This document shows, one piece after another, positions 43,848 to 51,738 of a DNA stretch of 64,000 nt; positions within the stretch are counted from its first letter, which is position 1, and each line of letters opens with the position of its first letter. A program made the position numbers and the translations under genes. The DNA is from Mucilaginibacter sp. PPCGB 2223 (GTDB lineage: Bacteria > Bacteroidota > Bacteroidia > Sphingobacteriales > Sphingobacteriaceae), in NCBI RefSeq assembly GCF_001705515.1, contig NZ_MDJS01000001.1, forward strand, positions 930,001-994,000, in the 5' to 3' direction. Below the pieces are notes generated by a model. It was not told where the DNA came from and searched no databases. It saw nothing but the letters and a program-made list of their open reading frames with translations.

Positions 43848-43930
43848 GTCAATAGTCGATGGTCAATAGTCCATAGACAAAAACAACAAACTAAAACAAA
43901 TCCATGGGCCATGGTCTATGGTCTATCGAC
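43848..43930. repeat. 7-bp-period GTC array, two blocks
   Basis: GTC recurs at 43848, 43855, 43862 and 43869 with 7-bp spacing (GTCAATA, GTCGATG, GTCAATA, GTCCATA), then GAC at 43876. A second block, GTCTATG at 43914 and GTCTATC at 43921, ends with GAC at 43928. The two blocks form partly complementary arms around a central A-rich spacer and CCATGG-G-CCATGG. The array lies between two co-directional genes. Confidence 0.65.
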
Positions 43931-43936
43931 TAAATA

Positions 43937-45328
43937 ATGAAGTTAACCATACACGGTGCGGCCCAGCAAGTAACCGGGAGCATGCACCTTTTGCATACGG
44001 GCCAGTATAAAATACTGATAGATTGTGGCCTCGACTACGAAAAGGACAGCCACATACAGCTGAACGAAAACTTCCCGTTCAGGCCTGAAGAGATAGATGT
44101 GGTTATTTTAACCCATGCCCATATCGACCACTCGGGTAACTTACCTACCCTGGTACGTATGGGTTTTAACGGACAGATATTGTGTACCCCGCCAACTGCC
44201 GACCTTACCGAGTTATTATTACTCGATTCGGTAAACATCTTTTTACGGAAAGAGGAAAAATCTCGTAAACATAACCGTAAAAGGCCAGGGCGTGGCCGGC
44301 AGCCGCTATATCTGCAAAAACATGTGATGGATACCGTTGACCGGTTTATCACCATCGGGTTTAACAAACCGTTCCGCATTACCGGCGATATCGAACTGAC
44401 TTTTATACCTGTAGGCCATTTATTAGGTGCCGCTGCAGTTGTACTCAGGATCAATGATGAAGGTGAGGAAAAAACCATTGCCTTTACCGGCGATATCGGT
44501 CGTAAAAACTACCCGGTATTGAACGACCCACAGGATATACCCCAGGTTGATTACCTGGTGTCCGAATCAACCTACGGCGGGCGTCATCATAGCAAAGACA
44601 AAAACATCGAGGAAACACTTGTCGAAACTATTAATAAAGCTTGTATAAAAGAATTGGGCAGGCTGATCATACCGGCGTTCAGCATCGGACGCACACAAGC
44701 GTTGGTTTATTCGCTTAACAAGATATTCAGCAAGGGTTTATTGCCACCTGTAAAGGTGTTTGTGGATAGTCCGCTGGCAAATATTTCAACCGGAGTTTTC
44801 AGGAAATACCATTCTTTGCTGAACGAAGATGCACAGGATTTTTATAACCGGCAGGGCGATGAATTTGAGTTCGACAATCTCACTTATATCGAAAACCTGC
44901 GCGACAGCCGGCAGGTATCCAATTATTTCGAGCCTTGTATCATCATTTCCTCGGCCGGTATGCTGGATGGTGGCCGGATACAGGATCATTTATATTACAA
45001 TATCCAGAATTACTACGCTACCATTTTATTTATTGGTTATTGTGCCAAAGGTACGCTTGGCCACAGGCTTTTACGTGGCGACCCCATAGTCCACATCCGT
45101 GACCGTGACCTGGCTGTATACGCCACGATTAAGAAAACGGACCTGTTCAGCGCTCATGGCGATCACGCCGATCTGGTCAATACGATTAAACAACAAAACA
45201 AAGAGCGGCTGAAAAACGTATACCTTGTACACGGCGAAACCGAAGGTATGGAGGCTATGGCTAATGAGCTGACACGGGAGGGATATACAGTTACTATCCC
45301 CGAAAGAGATATAAGCTATGAACTATAG
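43937..45328 (+). CDS. metallo-beta-lactamase fold RNA nuclease (beta-CASP, RMMBL)
   Basis: A 463-residue protein of the YSH1/CPSF-73-like family in bacteria. Metal-binding motif is THAHIDHSGNLP (H-x-H-x-D-H), with GHLLGAAAVVL and FTGDIGRKNYPVL. The beta-CASP domain (LIIPAFSIGRTQALVYSLNKI; FVDSPLANISTGVFRKYH; ISSAGMLDGGRIQDHLYYN) and the C-terminal RMMBL motif (LFSAHGDHADLVNTI; VHGETEGMEAMANEL) follow. It probably cleaves or trims RNA. The ATG at 43937 is preceded by the GTC-array. Confidence 0.93.
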   Translation: MKLTIHGAAQQVTGSMHLLHTGQYKILIDCGLDYEKDSHIQLNENFPFRPEEIDVVILTHAHIDHSGNLPTLVRMGFNGQILCTPPTADLTELLLLDSVNIFLRKEEKSRKHNRKRPGRGRQPLYLQKHVMDTVDRFITIGFNKPFRITGDIELTFIPVGHLLGAAAVVLRINDEGEEKTIAFTGDIGRKNYPVLNDPQDIPQVDYLVSESTYGGRHHSKDKNIEETLVETINKACIKELGRLIIPAFSIGRTQALVYSLNKIFSKGLLPPVKVFVDSPLANISTGVFRKYHSLLNEDAQDFYNRQGDEFEFDNLTYIENLRDSRQVSNYFEPCIIISSAGMLDGGRIQDHLYYNIQNYYATILFIGYCAKGTLGHRLLRGDPIVHIRDRDLAVYATIKKTDLFSAHGDHADLVNTIKQQNKERLKNVYLVHGETEGMEAMANELTREGYTVTIPERDISYEL

Positions 45329-45416
45329 CCCGGCCATCAGTATTAAATTATAATAACGGCAACCATTTTTCGTTTTAACCGTAATTACAGAAAAACGAAT
45401 TTTTGTCAGTCATATC

Positions 45417-45917
45417 ATGAAAAATACTTTTACATTACGATCGGGCGCGTGGATATTGTTGTTATTTGCCGGGCTGGCAGTAGTATTTACATCATGCGAA
45501 AAAATTGCCGGGCATACGATATCCACAAGTAAAACACCTGTCACCAAACAGGGGAATGCCTCCTTTACGCTCGACGGCAACATGCATATTCTATCCACAA
45601 CCAGTTTGGATACTGTTTCTTTCAACACCACCACAGTACCTGTAACTACTATAACTGCTAAAAACGGGCAAAAAAACCTGGCAATGATACTCTCGTTCAA
45701 TGCCAATACAGCAGGCTCGTTCCCGATTGCTTCGGTTTCGTTTACAGTACCCACAAGCAAGGGTACTCTTACTACCAGCGCTACTAACAGCGGCACAGTA
45801 ACGGTTGATAGTTTTAATGTATACGGCGGTTTGCTCACCGGTAGTTTTACCACAAGTGTAAAAGATACCTCAAACACTGTAGTTACCGTAACCGGTACTT
45901 TTAATATACAGCAGTAA
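45417..45917 (+). CDS. tandem lipoprotein, family copy 1 (no linker)
   Basis: A 166-residue lipoprotein, first of four tandem paralogues. The signal (IFMALLFAGLAVVF-type hydrophobic stretch, ending FTSC) is followed by the shared sequence CEKIAGHTIS. The mature part has two repeated motifs also found in copy 2: TLDGNMHILSTTSLDTVSFNTTTVPVTTITAKNGQK and the C-terminal VTVTGTFNIQQ. There is almost no linker between the lipobox and the domain, unlike copies 2-4. Function is unknown; an outer-membrane or surface location is likely. Confidence 0.82.
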   Translation: MKNTFTLRSGAWILLLFAGLAVVFTSCEKIAGHTISTSKTPVTKQGNASFTLDGNMHILSTTSLDTVSFNTTTVPVTTITAKNGQKNLAMILSFNANTAGSFPIASVSFTVPTSKGTLTTSATNSGTVTVDSFNVYGGLLTGSFTTSVKDTSNTVVTVTGTFNIQQ

Positions 45918-45961
45918 CACTGCTTGCGGTGATATTTATTTTCTTTTAATTGTTTTATTTT

Positions 45962-45977
45962 ATTATCTTTATAGCTA
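45962..45977 (+). promoter_or_regulatory. shared upstream element of lipoprotein copy 2
   Basis: ATTATCTTTATAGCTA, identical to the block before copy 3 and 2 bases different from that before copy 4. It contains TATCTTTA, one mismatch from TAnnTTTG, so it is probably a duplicated promoter. Confidence 0.55.
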
Positions 45978-45997
45978 CAACCTTTCATATAAAAGAT

Positions 45998-46522
45998 ATG
46001 AAGAAGCGGCTGACATTTAGTTTTATCTATTGCATCTTATCTTTATTTCTTTTCGGTGCTATTCTTAGTTCGTGCGAAAAAATACCGGGGCATACGATTG
46101 GAACGGGAACAGGAACCGGCACAAGTACAGGTACAGGCAGTGGCACTAAACAAGGTGTAGTATCCTTTAAGATAAACGACACCACACATATCTTACAAAC
46201 CACGGCGTTTGATACGGTTAAATTTAACGTAACAACGGCCCCTAAAACCACGATAACTGCGCAAAACGGCCAAAAATATCTTTCAGCTTATCTGGAATGG
46301 AACTCAAATACAACAGGAACTTTCGCCATTACAAATGCTGCGTTCAGTTATATTTTGGCCGATAACCAAACCGTCTTAATTACCTCAACAACCAGCGGCA
46401 CAGTAACTGTAAATAGCCTTAATGCGAGCGGTGGTGTGCTCACAGGTACATTCTCGTGCCCGATAAAGGACGCTAAGAATACTACTGTTACTGCGACTGG
46501 CACGTTTAATATACAGCAATAA
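45998..46522 (+). CDS. tandem lipoprotein, family copy 2 (short Gly/Thr linker)
   Basis: A 174-residue lipoprotein starting MKKRLTFSFIYCILSLFLF, with lipobox LSSC followed by CEKIPGHTIG. A linker of about 18 residues made of Gly, Thr and Ser (GTGTGTGTSTGTGSGTKQG) separates the anchor from a domain closely similar to copy 1 (SFKINDTTHILQTTAFDTVKFNVTTAPKTTITAQNGQK; C-terminus TATGTFNIQQ). The domain is beta-rich. The frame is open to 45950 but the ATG at 45998 precedes the signal peptide. Confidence 0.85.
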   Translation: MKKRLTFSFIYCILSLFLFGAILSSCEKIPGHTIGTGTGTGTSTGTGSGTKQGVVSFKINDTTHILQTTAFDTVKFNVTTAPKTTITAQNGQKYLSAYLEWNSNTTGTFAITNAAFSYILADNQTVLITSTTSGTVTVNSLNASGGVLTGTFSCPIKDAKNTTVTATGTFNIQQ

Positions 46523-46560
46523 CATCGCAGACTATTCTTTTTTCGTATTGTTTAATTTAT

Positions 46561-46576
46561 ATTATCTTTATAGCTA
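46561..46576 (+). promoter_or_regulatory. shared upstream element of lipoprotein copy 3
   Basis: ATTATCTTTATAGCTA, the same 16-bp block as upstream of copy 2, 24 nt before the ATG at 46601. Confidence 0.55.
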
Positions 46577-46600
46577 ATAATTTAGCTGTTGCAGATTAAT

Positions 46601-47245
46601 ATGAAAAAGCAATTATCACTTAGCCTTATCTGTTTCGTTTTACCTCTATTCCTTTGCGGTATTATTCTTAGTTCGTGCGAAAAAATACCCGGGCATACTG
46701 TTGTACCTTCAGGAGGCGCCAATGGCGGAAGTACAGGAAGCAGCAGCGGATCATCCAGTTCAGGCGGTGGTAGTTCATCAGGCGGCAGCGGAGGTTCTGG
46801 TGGCGCATCTACCATGGTACCTGGCGGAGGTAGCGGACCGATAGCTATTGGTGCTACAAATACGGTTATTTTTAGAATAAACAACGATACTACCTATACG
46901 TGGACAGCTCAGGATTATAATATTCAGATCGTTACCGTTAGTCCTCCTCTTAATCTGACACATCCCATTGTTAGTGCAAAATCGGGAATAGGTGGATTGA
47001 ATGATTTTCAAATTATGTATTATTCTTTATCGCCCGGCACGCAAAAATCGGAGGTAAAGATCTCGTTAGATTTACTTTCGGGGAATAAATTCCTTACAGG
47101 AACAGAAAAAGTGACCGTTACTACGGAGGCTATGCAAAACAATGTATTGGTATTAAAAGGTACATTTGATGGATATGCTTATGTAAATAGCTACGCTTCA
47201 GATTCTGTACGCGTTGCTGGTTCGTTTAACCTCACTCAGCAGTAA
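46601..47245 (+). CDS. tandem lipoprotein, family copy 3 (long Gly/Ser linker)
   Basis: A 214-residue lipoprotein with MKKQLSLSLICFVLPLFLC, lipobox LSSC and CEKIPGHTVV. The linker is about 45 residues rich in Ser and Gly (SSGSSSSGGGSSSGGSGGSGG). The domain (AIGATNTVIFRINNDTTYTWT; LVLKGTFDGYAYVNSY; AGSFNLTQQ) is more diverged than in copies 1 and 2 but keeps the terminal G-(T/S)-F-N-x-(Q/T)QQ. Function is unknown. Confidence 0.85.
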   Translation: MKKQLSLSLICFVLPLFLCGIILSSCEKIPGHTVVPSGGANGGSTGSSSGSSSSGGGSSSGGSGGSGGASTMVPGGGSGPIAIGATNTVIFRINNDTTYTWTAQDYNIQIVTVSPPLNLTHPIVSAKSGIGGLNDFQIMYYSLSPGTQKSEVKISLDLLSGNKFLTGTEKVTVTTEAMQNNVLVLKGTFDGYAYVNSYASDSVRVAGSFNLTQQ

Positions 47246-47445
47246 GACAGTCTTCCGGTTTACAAATTAAAAGCTCAGAATACGCCGCGGCATTTTCTTG
47301 TTATTATCATCAAAGTAAGCCAGTACAAGTATTAGCCATTTCGATACATCTGCGTTCCTTGCCCGGATAATCGTCTACCTTTAGCAACCATAGCAACCGG
47401 ATACAATCCATTTGTGAGCTTGATTCTTTAAAATTATTAAATTAT

Positions 47446-47461
47446 ATTAACTTTATTGCTA
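47446..47461 (+). promoter_or_regulatory. shared upstream element of lipoprotein copy 4
   Basis: ATTAACTTTATTGCTA, two changes from the 16-bp block of copies 2 and 3, 11 nt before the ATG at 47473. Confidence 0.5.
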
Positions 47462-47472
47462 TAAATACCAGT

Positions 47473-48153
47473 ATGAAGAAACAACTACCACTTAGCTTTA
47501 TTTATTGTGTTTTATCTTTATTCCTTTGCGGCACTATCCTCAGTTCGTGCGAAAAAATACCAGGACATCCTATTGACCCGACAGGCGGGAGCACCAAAAC
47601 TTCCGGTGGAAGTGGCAGCAGTGGGTCTGGTTCAGGGTCTGGAAGTGGATCTGGTAGCGGTTCCGGCTCAGGGGCTGGAAGCGGATCTGGATCTGGAAGT
47701 GGTTCCGGGTCGGGCTCTGGCGGCGGTAGTTCAACGCCGGCCATGCCAACATCCAGTTCAGTGCCTATCGGTGCAAAAAACACATTTATCTATAAAATAA
47801 ATGGTAAAACAACTACCATCACTCTTACAAATGCAATGAATGCATTTGCAAGCACACCTGGTTCAGGCTCATTAGGGCCCACAACTTTCATGAATTTTTA
47901 TCAGGGTTCTGATTCTGTAAACCTTACCTGTGATGGTGCTTCAGTAGGTACATTTAACATGAGTAAATTGAGCATTCAGGATGCCGCGGGCGACGACTTT
48001 GTTGCCATGGCCGGTGGTAAAACAGTAATAACAAGTTTCAGCGTTGTTGCTGTTTTAGGTACAATAAAAGGCACATTTTATGGCTTGGCAGATAATAACT
48101 TCGATAACAACTATGTTCCGATCGAAGGTTCGTTTTATCTCTCGACAAATTGA
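47473..48153 (+). CDS. tandem lipoprotein, family copy 4 (longest Gly/Ser linker)
   Basis: A 226-residue lipoprotein with MKKQLPLSFIYCVLSLFLC, lipobox LSSC and CEKIPGHPID. The linker of about 55 residues is almost pure Gly-Ser dipeptides (GSGSGSGSGSGSGSGS and similar), with the domain (VPIGAKNTFIYKINGKTTTITL; GTIKGTFYGLADNNFDNNYVPIEGSFYLS) at the C-terminus. It keeps the anchor motif of the family but its C-terminus has lost the F-N-x-Q-Q ending. The unusual dipeptide repeat may hold the domain well away from the membrane or cell surface. Confidence 0.85.
   Translation: MKKQLPLSFIYCVLSLFLCGTILSSCEKIPGHPIDPTGGSTKTSGGSGSSGSGSGSGSGSGSGSGSGAGSGSGSGSGSGSGSGGGSSTPAMPTSSSVPIGAKNTFIYKINGKTTTITLTNAMNAFASTPGSGSLGPTTFMNFYQGSDSVNLTCDGASVGTFNMSKLSIQDAAGDDFVAMAGGKTVITSFSVVAVLGTIKGTFYGLADNNFDNNYVPIEGSFYLSTN
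47602..47727 (+). repeat. imperfect coding hexamer repeat (Ser-Gly)
   Basis: About 20 tandem imperfect 6-bp units of the type GGATCT / GGAAGT / GGTTCC, coding the Ser-Gly dipeptide linker of copy 4. Synonymous third bases vary, so it is protein-level rather than recent nucleotide expansion. Confidence 0.7.
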
Positions 48154-48175
48154 TTGAGTTCTACAAGACAAGAAA

Positions 48176-48210
48176 AAGGGGTTGTTCATGCTTATGAAAC
48201 AACCCCTTTC
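48176..48210. terminator. bidirectional terminator between lipoprotein array and serA
   Basis: Stem AAAGGGGTTGTT (48176-48187) with AACAACCCCTTT (48199-48210), flanked by CTTTTCC on the plus strand and by TTTTTC on the minus strand. It closes lipoprotein copy 4 (+) and serA (-). Confidence 0.88.
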
Positions 48211-48282
48211 TTTTCCTCGAATTTACCCGGACTTTTTCAGTACCCTCTGCAATTTTGGTAACCTTTTTATGCTTTGTTGTTA

Positions 48283-49230
48283 TTACTTCTTAAAGTAACC
48301 GATAATCAGATTGGCCAGCTCAACACCGATGCGCTCCTGTGCTTCGTTGGTTGCCGCACCAATGTGCGGTGTTAACGATATCTTTGGATGGCTCAATATT
48401 TCCTGGCGCGGCGTCGGTTCGTTATCGTAAACGTCCAAACCGGCAAAACTTACTTTGCCACTGTTTAATGCATCGATCAAAGCCAATTCGTCGATCAGGC
48501 CGCCGCGCGAGCAGTTTACAATACCAACCCCCTTTTTCACTTCGGCAAACTCTTCAGCACCTAAAATCGGTTTATCAATAAATGGTGTATGCAGAGTAAT
48601 AAAATCGGCCGATTTGATGATCTCTTCTTTGCTTGCTTTTTTTACCGAGGCTTTAACTTTCAAACCACCACCAAGGGCTAACTCAACTTCGGGGCTAAAG
48701 TCGTAAACGTCAAATGCTAAAACATCCATGCCTAAGCCGATAGCCATTTTAGCTACTTCGCGGCCGATACGCCCAAAACCTAATATACCGATCGTTTTAC
48801 CGCCCAACTCAATACCTTTAGCATAAGCCTTTTTCAGATCGTTGAATTTGGCAGCACCTTCAACAGGCATTTTGCGGTTACTATCGTGCAAGAAACGAAC
48901 ACCGGTAAACAGGTGACCGAATACCAGTTCGGCAACTGATAAAGATGACGATGCCGGAGTATTAAATACGGCTACACCTTTTTCTTTGGCATATTCAACG
49001 TCGATATTATCGACACCTACGCCTCCCCTGCCAATCAGCTTAATATTAGGGCAGGCGTCAATCAGGGCTTTGCGTACTTTTGTCGCGCTACGAACGGTAA
49101 TGGCGTCGTATTCATTTAAACGAGCAGGTAGTTCGTCCTGCGGGATATTGTTGGTATCAATTATAAAACCGGCAGCTTCCAGTAAAGCTTTACCAGCCGG
49201 ATCGATACCATCATTAGCTAATATTTTCAT
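48283..49230 (-). CDS. serA: D-3-phosphoglycerate dehydrogenase
   Basis: First enzyme of serine synthesis, oxidising 3-phosphoglycerate with NAD+. The 315-residue protein starting MKILANDGIDPAGKALLEAAGF has the NAD-binding GILGFGRIGREVAKMAIGLGM and the catalytic set: Arg in NCSRGGLIDE, Glu in the DNEP region and His in LTPHIGAATNEAQER. It lacks a C-terminal ACT domain, so it belongs to the short type without direct serine feedback by that domain. The upstream ATG (49275) lies inside the serC tail and is less likely. It follows serC by 25 nt. Confidence 0.93.
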   Translation of the reverse strand: MKILANDGIDPAGKALLEAAGFIIDTNNIPQDELPARLNEYDAITVRSATKVRKALIDACPNIKLIGRGGVGVDNIDVEYAKEKGVAVFNTPASSSLSVAELVFGHLFTGVRFLHDSNRKMPVEGAAKFNDLKKAYAKGIELGGKTIGILGFGRIGREVAKMAIGLGMDVLAFDVYDFSPEVELALGGGLKVKASVKKASKEEIIKSADFITLHTPFIDKPILGAEEFAEVKKGVGIVNCSRGGLIDELALIDALNSGKVSFAGLDVYDNEPTPRQEILSHPKISLTPHIGAATNEAQERIGVELANLIIGYFKK

Positions 49231-49255
49231 TTTTAGTTTTATGAAGAAGTGGTAT

Positions 49256-50323
49256 TTATTTGTTTTTTTCGGCAAATTCCTGCATTGCGTCGATCAATGC
49301 ATAAACGCTTGTAATTGGCAAAGCATTGTATATTGAAGCACGGAAACCGCCTGCACTGCGATGACCTTTTACGCCAACAATACCTCGTTCATCGCACAGT
49401 TTCAGGAAAGGTTTTTCGTGATCCGGGTTTTCAGTCAGAAAACAAACATTCATTTTTGAGCGGTCTTCCGGCACGCATACACCTTTGAAGAATGGGTTAC
49501 GATCGATCTCAGTGTACAAAGCAGCAGCTTTTGCGTTGTTTTCTTTTTCTATAGCAGCTACACCACCCTTGGCCTTTAACCAGCGCAGGGTAAGCATGGA
49601 TACATAAATGGCAAAGCACGGAGGTGTATTGTACATCGAACCACCTTCAATTTGCGTTTGATAATTAAACATGGCAGGTATCTTGCGGTCGGTCTTGCCC
49701 AATATCTCATCTTTAACAATCACCAAAGTGGTACCAGCCGGGCCCATGTTTTTTTGCGCGCCTGCGTAGATCAAACCAAAATCGGCCACGTTTACCACAC
49801 GGCTAAAGATATCCGACGACATATCACAAATTAGCGGTACCGGCGATTTCGGGAACTGCTGTAATTGTGTACCGTAAATGGTATTGTTTGAGGTGATGTG
49901 AAAATAAGCAGCATCGGCAGGTATCTCATAATCCGTAGGGATGCTGCGGTAATTGTTTTCTTTACCGGTAGCTACCACGACAGGTTCGCCAAAGTATTTT
50001 GCTTCTTTAATGGCCTTACTTGCCCAAACTCCGCTATCCAGATAAGCTGCTTTACCATCCGATGGTAACAGGTTGTAAGGCACCATGGCAAACTGTGTGC
50101 TGGCACCTCCTTGCAAAAACAAAACTGAATAACCGGCCGGAACATTAAACAGCTCTTTTACCAAACTCACGGCCTCGTTTAATATGGCTTCAAACTCGGC
50201 CGACCGGTGTGATATCTCTAAAATTGATAGTCCAATTCCGTTTAAATCCAATACGCCCTCAGCCGCTTGCTTTAGTACTTCGTGAGGTAAAATGCCGGGT
50301 CCGGCGCCAAAATTATGTTTCAT
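49256..50323 (-). CDS. serC: phosphoserine aminotransferase
   Basis: Transfers the amino group to 3-phosphohydroxypyruvate in serine synthesis and also acts in PLP synthesis. The 355-residue protein begins [18 protein letters not shown], has the phosphate-binding RSAEFEAI region and the PLP lysine motif [16 protein letters not shown], then [15 protein letters not shown] and the C-terminal [19 protein letters not shown]. serC-serA is a natural operon for the serine pathway. Confidence 0.96.
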   Translation of the reverse strand: MKHNFGAGPGILPHEVLKQAAEGVLDLNGIGLSILEISHRSAEFEAILNEAVSLVKELFNVPAGYSVLFLQGGASTQFAMVPYNLLPSDGKAAYLDSGVWASKAIKEAKYFGEPVVVATGKENNYRSIPTDYEIPADAAYFHITSNNTIYGTQLQQFPKSPVPLICDMSSDIFSRVVNVADFGLIYAGAQKNMGPAGTTLVIVKDEILGKTDRKIPAMFNYQTQIEGGSMYNTPPCFAIYVSMLTLRWLKAKGGVAAIEKENNAKAAALYTEIDRNPFFKGVCVPEDRSKMNVCFLTENPDHEKPFLKLCDERGIVGVKGHRSAGGFRASIYNALPITSVYALIDAMQEFAEKNK

Positions 50324-50532
50324 TTGTAAGTTAATTATAAGGTGATTTGAAGATCACTTTTATTTTTATACTGTTTAGACTATAGGATTTATATATTATG
50401 TATTTAAAAAAAACTTAGGATTATTTTTATTAAGATGTTAAAATTTACGCCGCTAAGTTATATAATTTGGAATTGATTGCAGCTAATATTTAAAAAAAAT
50501 CGACACTGTATTGATGAATCTATCTTAAGGTA

Positions 50533-51189
50533 TCAGCTTCCTGCTTTTTTGAGTTGTGATATAACTTCAAGGGGATCGGGCGATGCAAATACCGCATTAC
50601 CGGCAACCAGCACATTGGCCCCGGCTTGTATCAACCTGGCTGCGTTAGATAGATCTACGCCGCCGTCAATCTCAATAAAAAGATCTGAATTAACCTCTTT
50701 GCTTAACTCTTTAACTTCGCGTATCTTTTTATAGGTGTTCTGTATAAATTTCTGCCCGCCGAAGCCGGGGTTTACCGACATGACCAGTATCAGGTCGACA
50801 TCGGCAATAATATCAGCCAATAATGTTACAGGCGTATGCGGATTAATGGCTACCCCTGCCCTGCAGCCTAACTCTTTGATGCGTTGCACGGTCCGGTTTA
50901 AATGCGTGCAGGCCTCCAGGTGAACAGTGATGCCATCAGCACCGGCATCTTTAAAATCCTCAAGGTACCTGTCCGGGTCGACGATCATCAGATGCACATC
51001 CAGTGGTTTTTGGGCATATTGTTTAATAGAACGGATAACCGGGAAACCGAAAGAAATATTGGGTACAAACATGCCATCCATCACATCAACATGCATCCAA
51101 TCGGCATTGCTGCTGTTCAGCATCTCAATTTCTTGTTTCAGATTGGCAAAGTTGGCGGTTAAAACAGAGGGCGAAACCAGGTGATTCAT
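50533..51189 (-). CDS. rpe: ribulose-phosphate 3-epimerase
   Basis: Interconverts ribulose-5-phosphate and xylulose-5-phosphate in the pentose phosphate pathway. The 218-residue TIM barrel has SPSVLTANFANLKQEI, DWMHVDVMDGMFVPNISFG, VHLMIVDPDRYLEDF and MSVNPGFGGQKFI. Metal- and substrate-binding His/Asp residues are intact. It lies 51 nt after a small hypothetical gene on the same strand. Confidence 0.96.
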   Translation of the reverse strand: MNHLVSPSVLTANFANLKQEIEMLNSSNADWMHVDVMDGMFVPNISFGFPVIRSIKQYAQKPLDVHLMIVDPDRYLEDFKDAGADGITVHLEACTHLNRTVQRIKELGCRAGVAINPHTPVTLLADIIADVDLILVMSVNPGFGGQKFIQNTYKKIREVKELSKEVNSDLFIEIDGGVDLSNAARLIQAGANVLVAGNAVFASPDPLEVISQLKKAGS

Positions 51190-51220
51190 GCCCCAAACTT
51201 ACAAAATATTTTCTTTCGGC

Positions 51221-51241
51221 TAAGTGTTAAGTATTCAGCGT
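51221..51241. repeat. short 7-bp-period array
   Basis: TAAGTGT, TAAGTAT, TCAGCGT: three contiguous heptads, followed by TAA. On the minus strand the core reads ACACTTA. It lies between the 93-residue hypothetical and rpe. Confidence 0.4.
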
Positions 51242-51522
51242 TAATCGCAGTTTTGTAACAGATCGTAGTATTTTTTCATGAGTACCGGATCATAGTCAAC
51301 CAACGATTTATAAGCTTCGGCAACCAGTTCGGTGAGTATCGACGCCCCCAGCAGCCCTGCCCCGTTCGGGATATTGTCATAGTACTTGATCAGCTCTTTT
51401 ACCCTGATGATCTCATAAAGCAAATCCTGTATTAAATCGGTACTGTCGCCCTGGGCTGTCCCGCCGCTATTATTAGGTGAGTTATCTAAAAAATCTAAAG
51501 GACTATTAGGCGGAGGTATCAT
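51241..51522 (-). CDS. small conserved hypothetical protein
   Basis: A 93-residue soluble protein, helical in its C-terminal half (TDLIQDLLYEIIRVKELIKYYDNIPNGAGLLGASILTELVAEAYKSLVDYDPVLMKKYYDLL) after a flexible Pro/Asn/Ser-rich N-terminus (MIPPPNSPLDFLDNSPNNSG). No family is recognised. The conserved-looking helix pair could bind a partner. It lies between a pnp-side gap and the rpe gene on the same strand. Confidence 0.7.
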   Translation of the reverse strand: MIPPPNSPLDFLDNSPNNSGGTAQGDSTDLIQDLLYEIIRVKELIKYYDNIPNGAGLLGASILTELVAEAYKSLVDYDPVLMKKYYDLLQNCD

Positions 51523-51689
51523 GTAATATAAACAGGCTCAGAAATGTTTAAATCGTACTTTACACTTGGGGCAAAAAACAACTTCACGCTTTTTAAACAT
51601 CAAGCCGACACTTTTGTTTTTGCCAATTTAAATATTCATTAAAAACCTTTCTAAAATAGCGACAATATATCATTATATCCAAATACAAA

Positions 51690-51716
51690 AGAGGCCCTCA
51701 AAACTTGAGGGCCTCT
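51690..51716 (-). terminator. terminator of pnp
   Basis: Stem AGAGGCCCTCAA/TTGAGGGCCTCT (51690-51701 with 51705-51716), 12 bp, loop of 3. On the minus strand it is followed by TTTTGTATTTGG. It is 23 nt after the pnp stop. Confidence 0.85.
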
Positions 51717-51738
51717 ACTATCAATTATCATTAAAAAC

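Noticed and set aside
47602..47727. recent nucleotide microsatellite
   Set aside because: Third-base variation shows the repeat is held at the dipeptide level and is coding.
47507..47800. 97-codon ORF in a second frame of lipoprotein copy 4
   Set aside because: Alternative-frame reading of the Ser-Gly hexamer repeat.
48165..48215. small RNA gene
   Set aside because: The hairpin with T-runs on both sides is explained as a bidirectional terminator between convergent genes.
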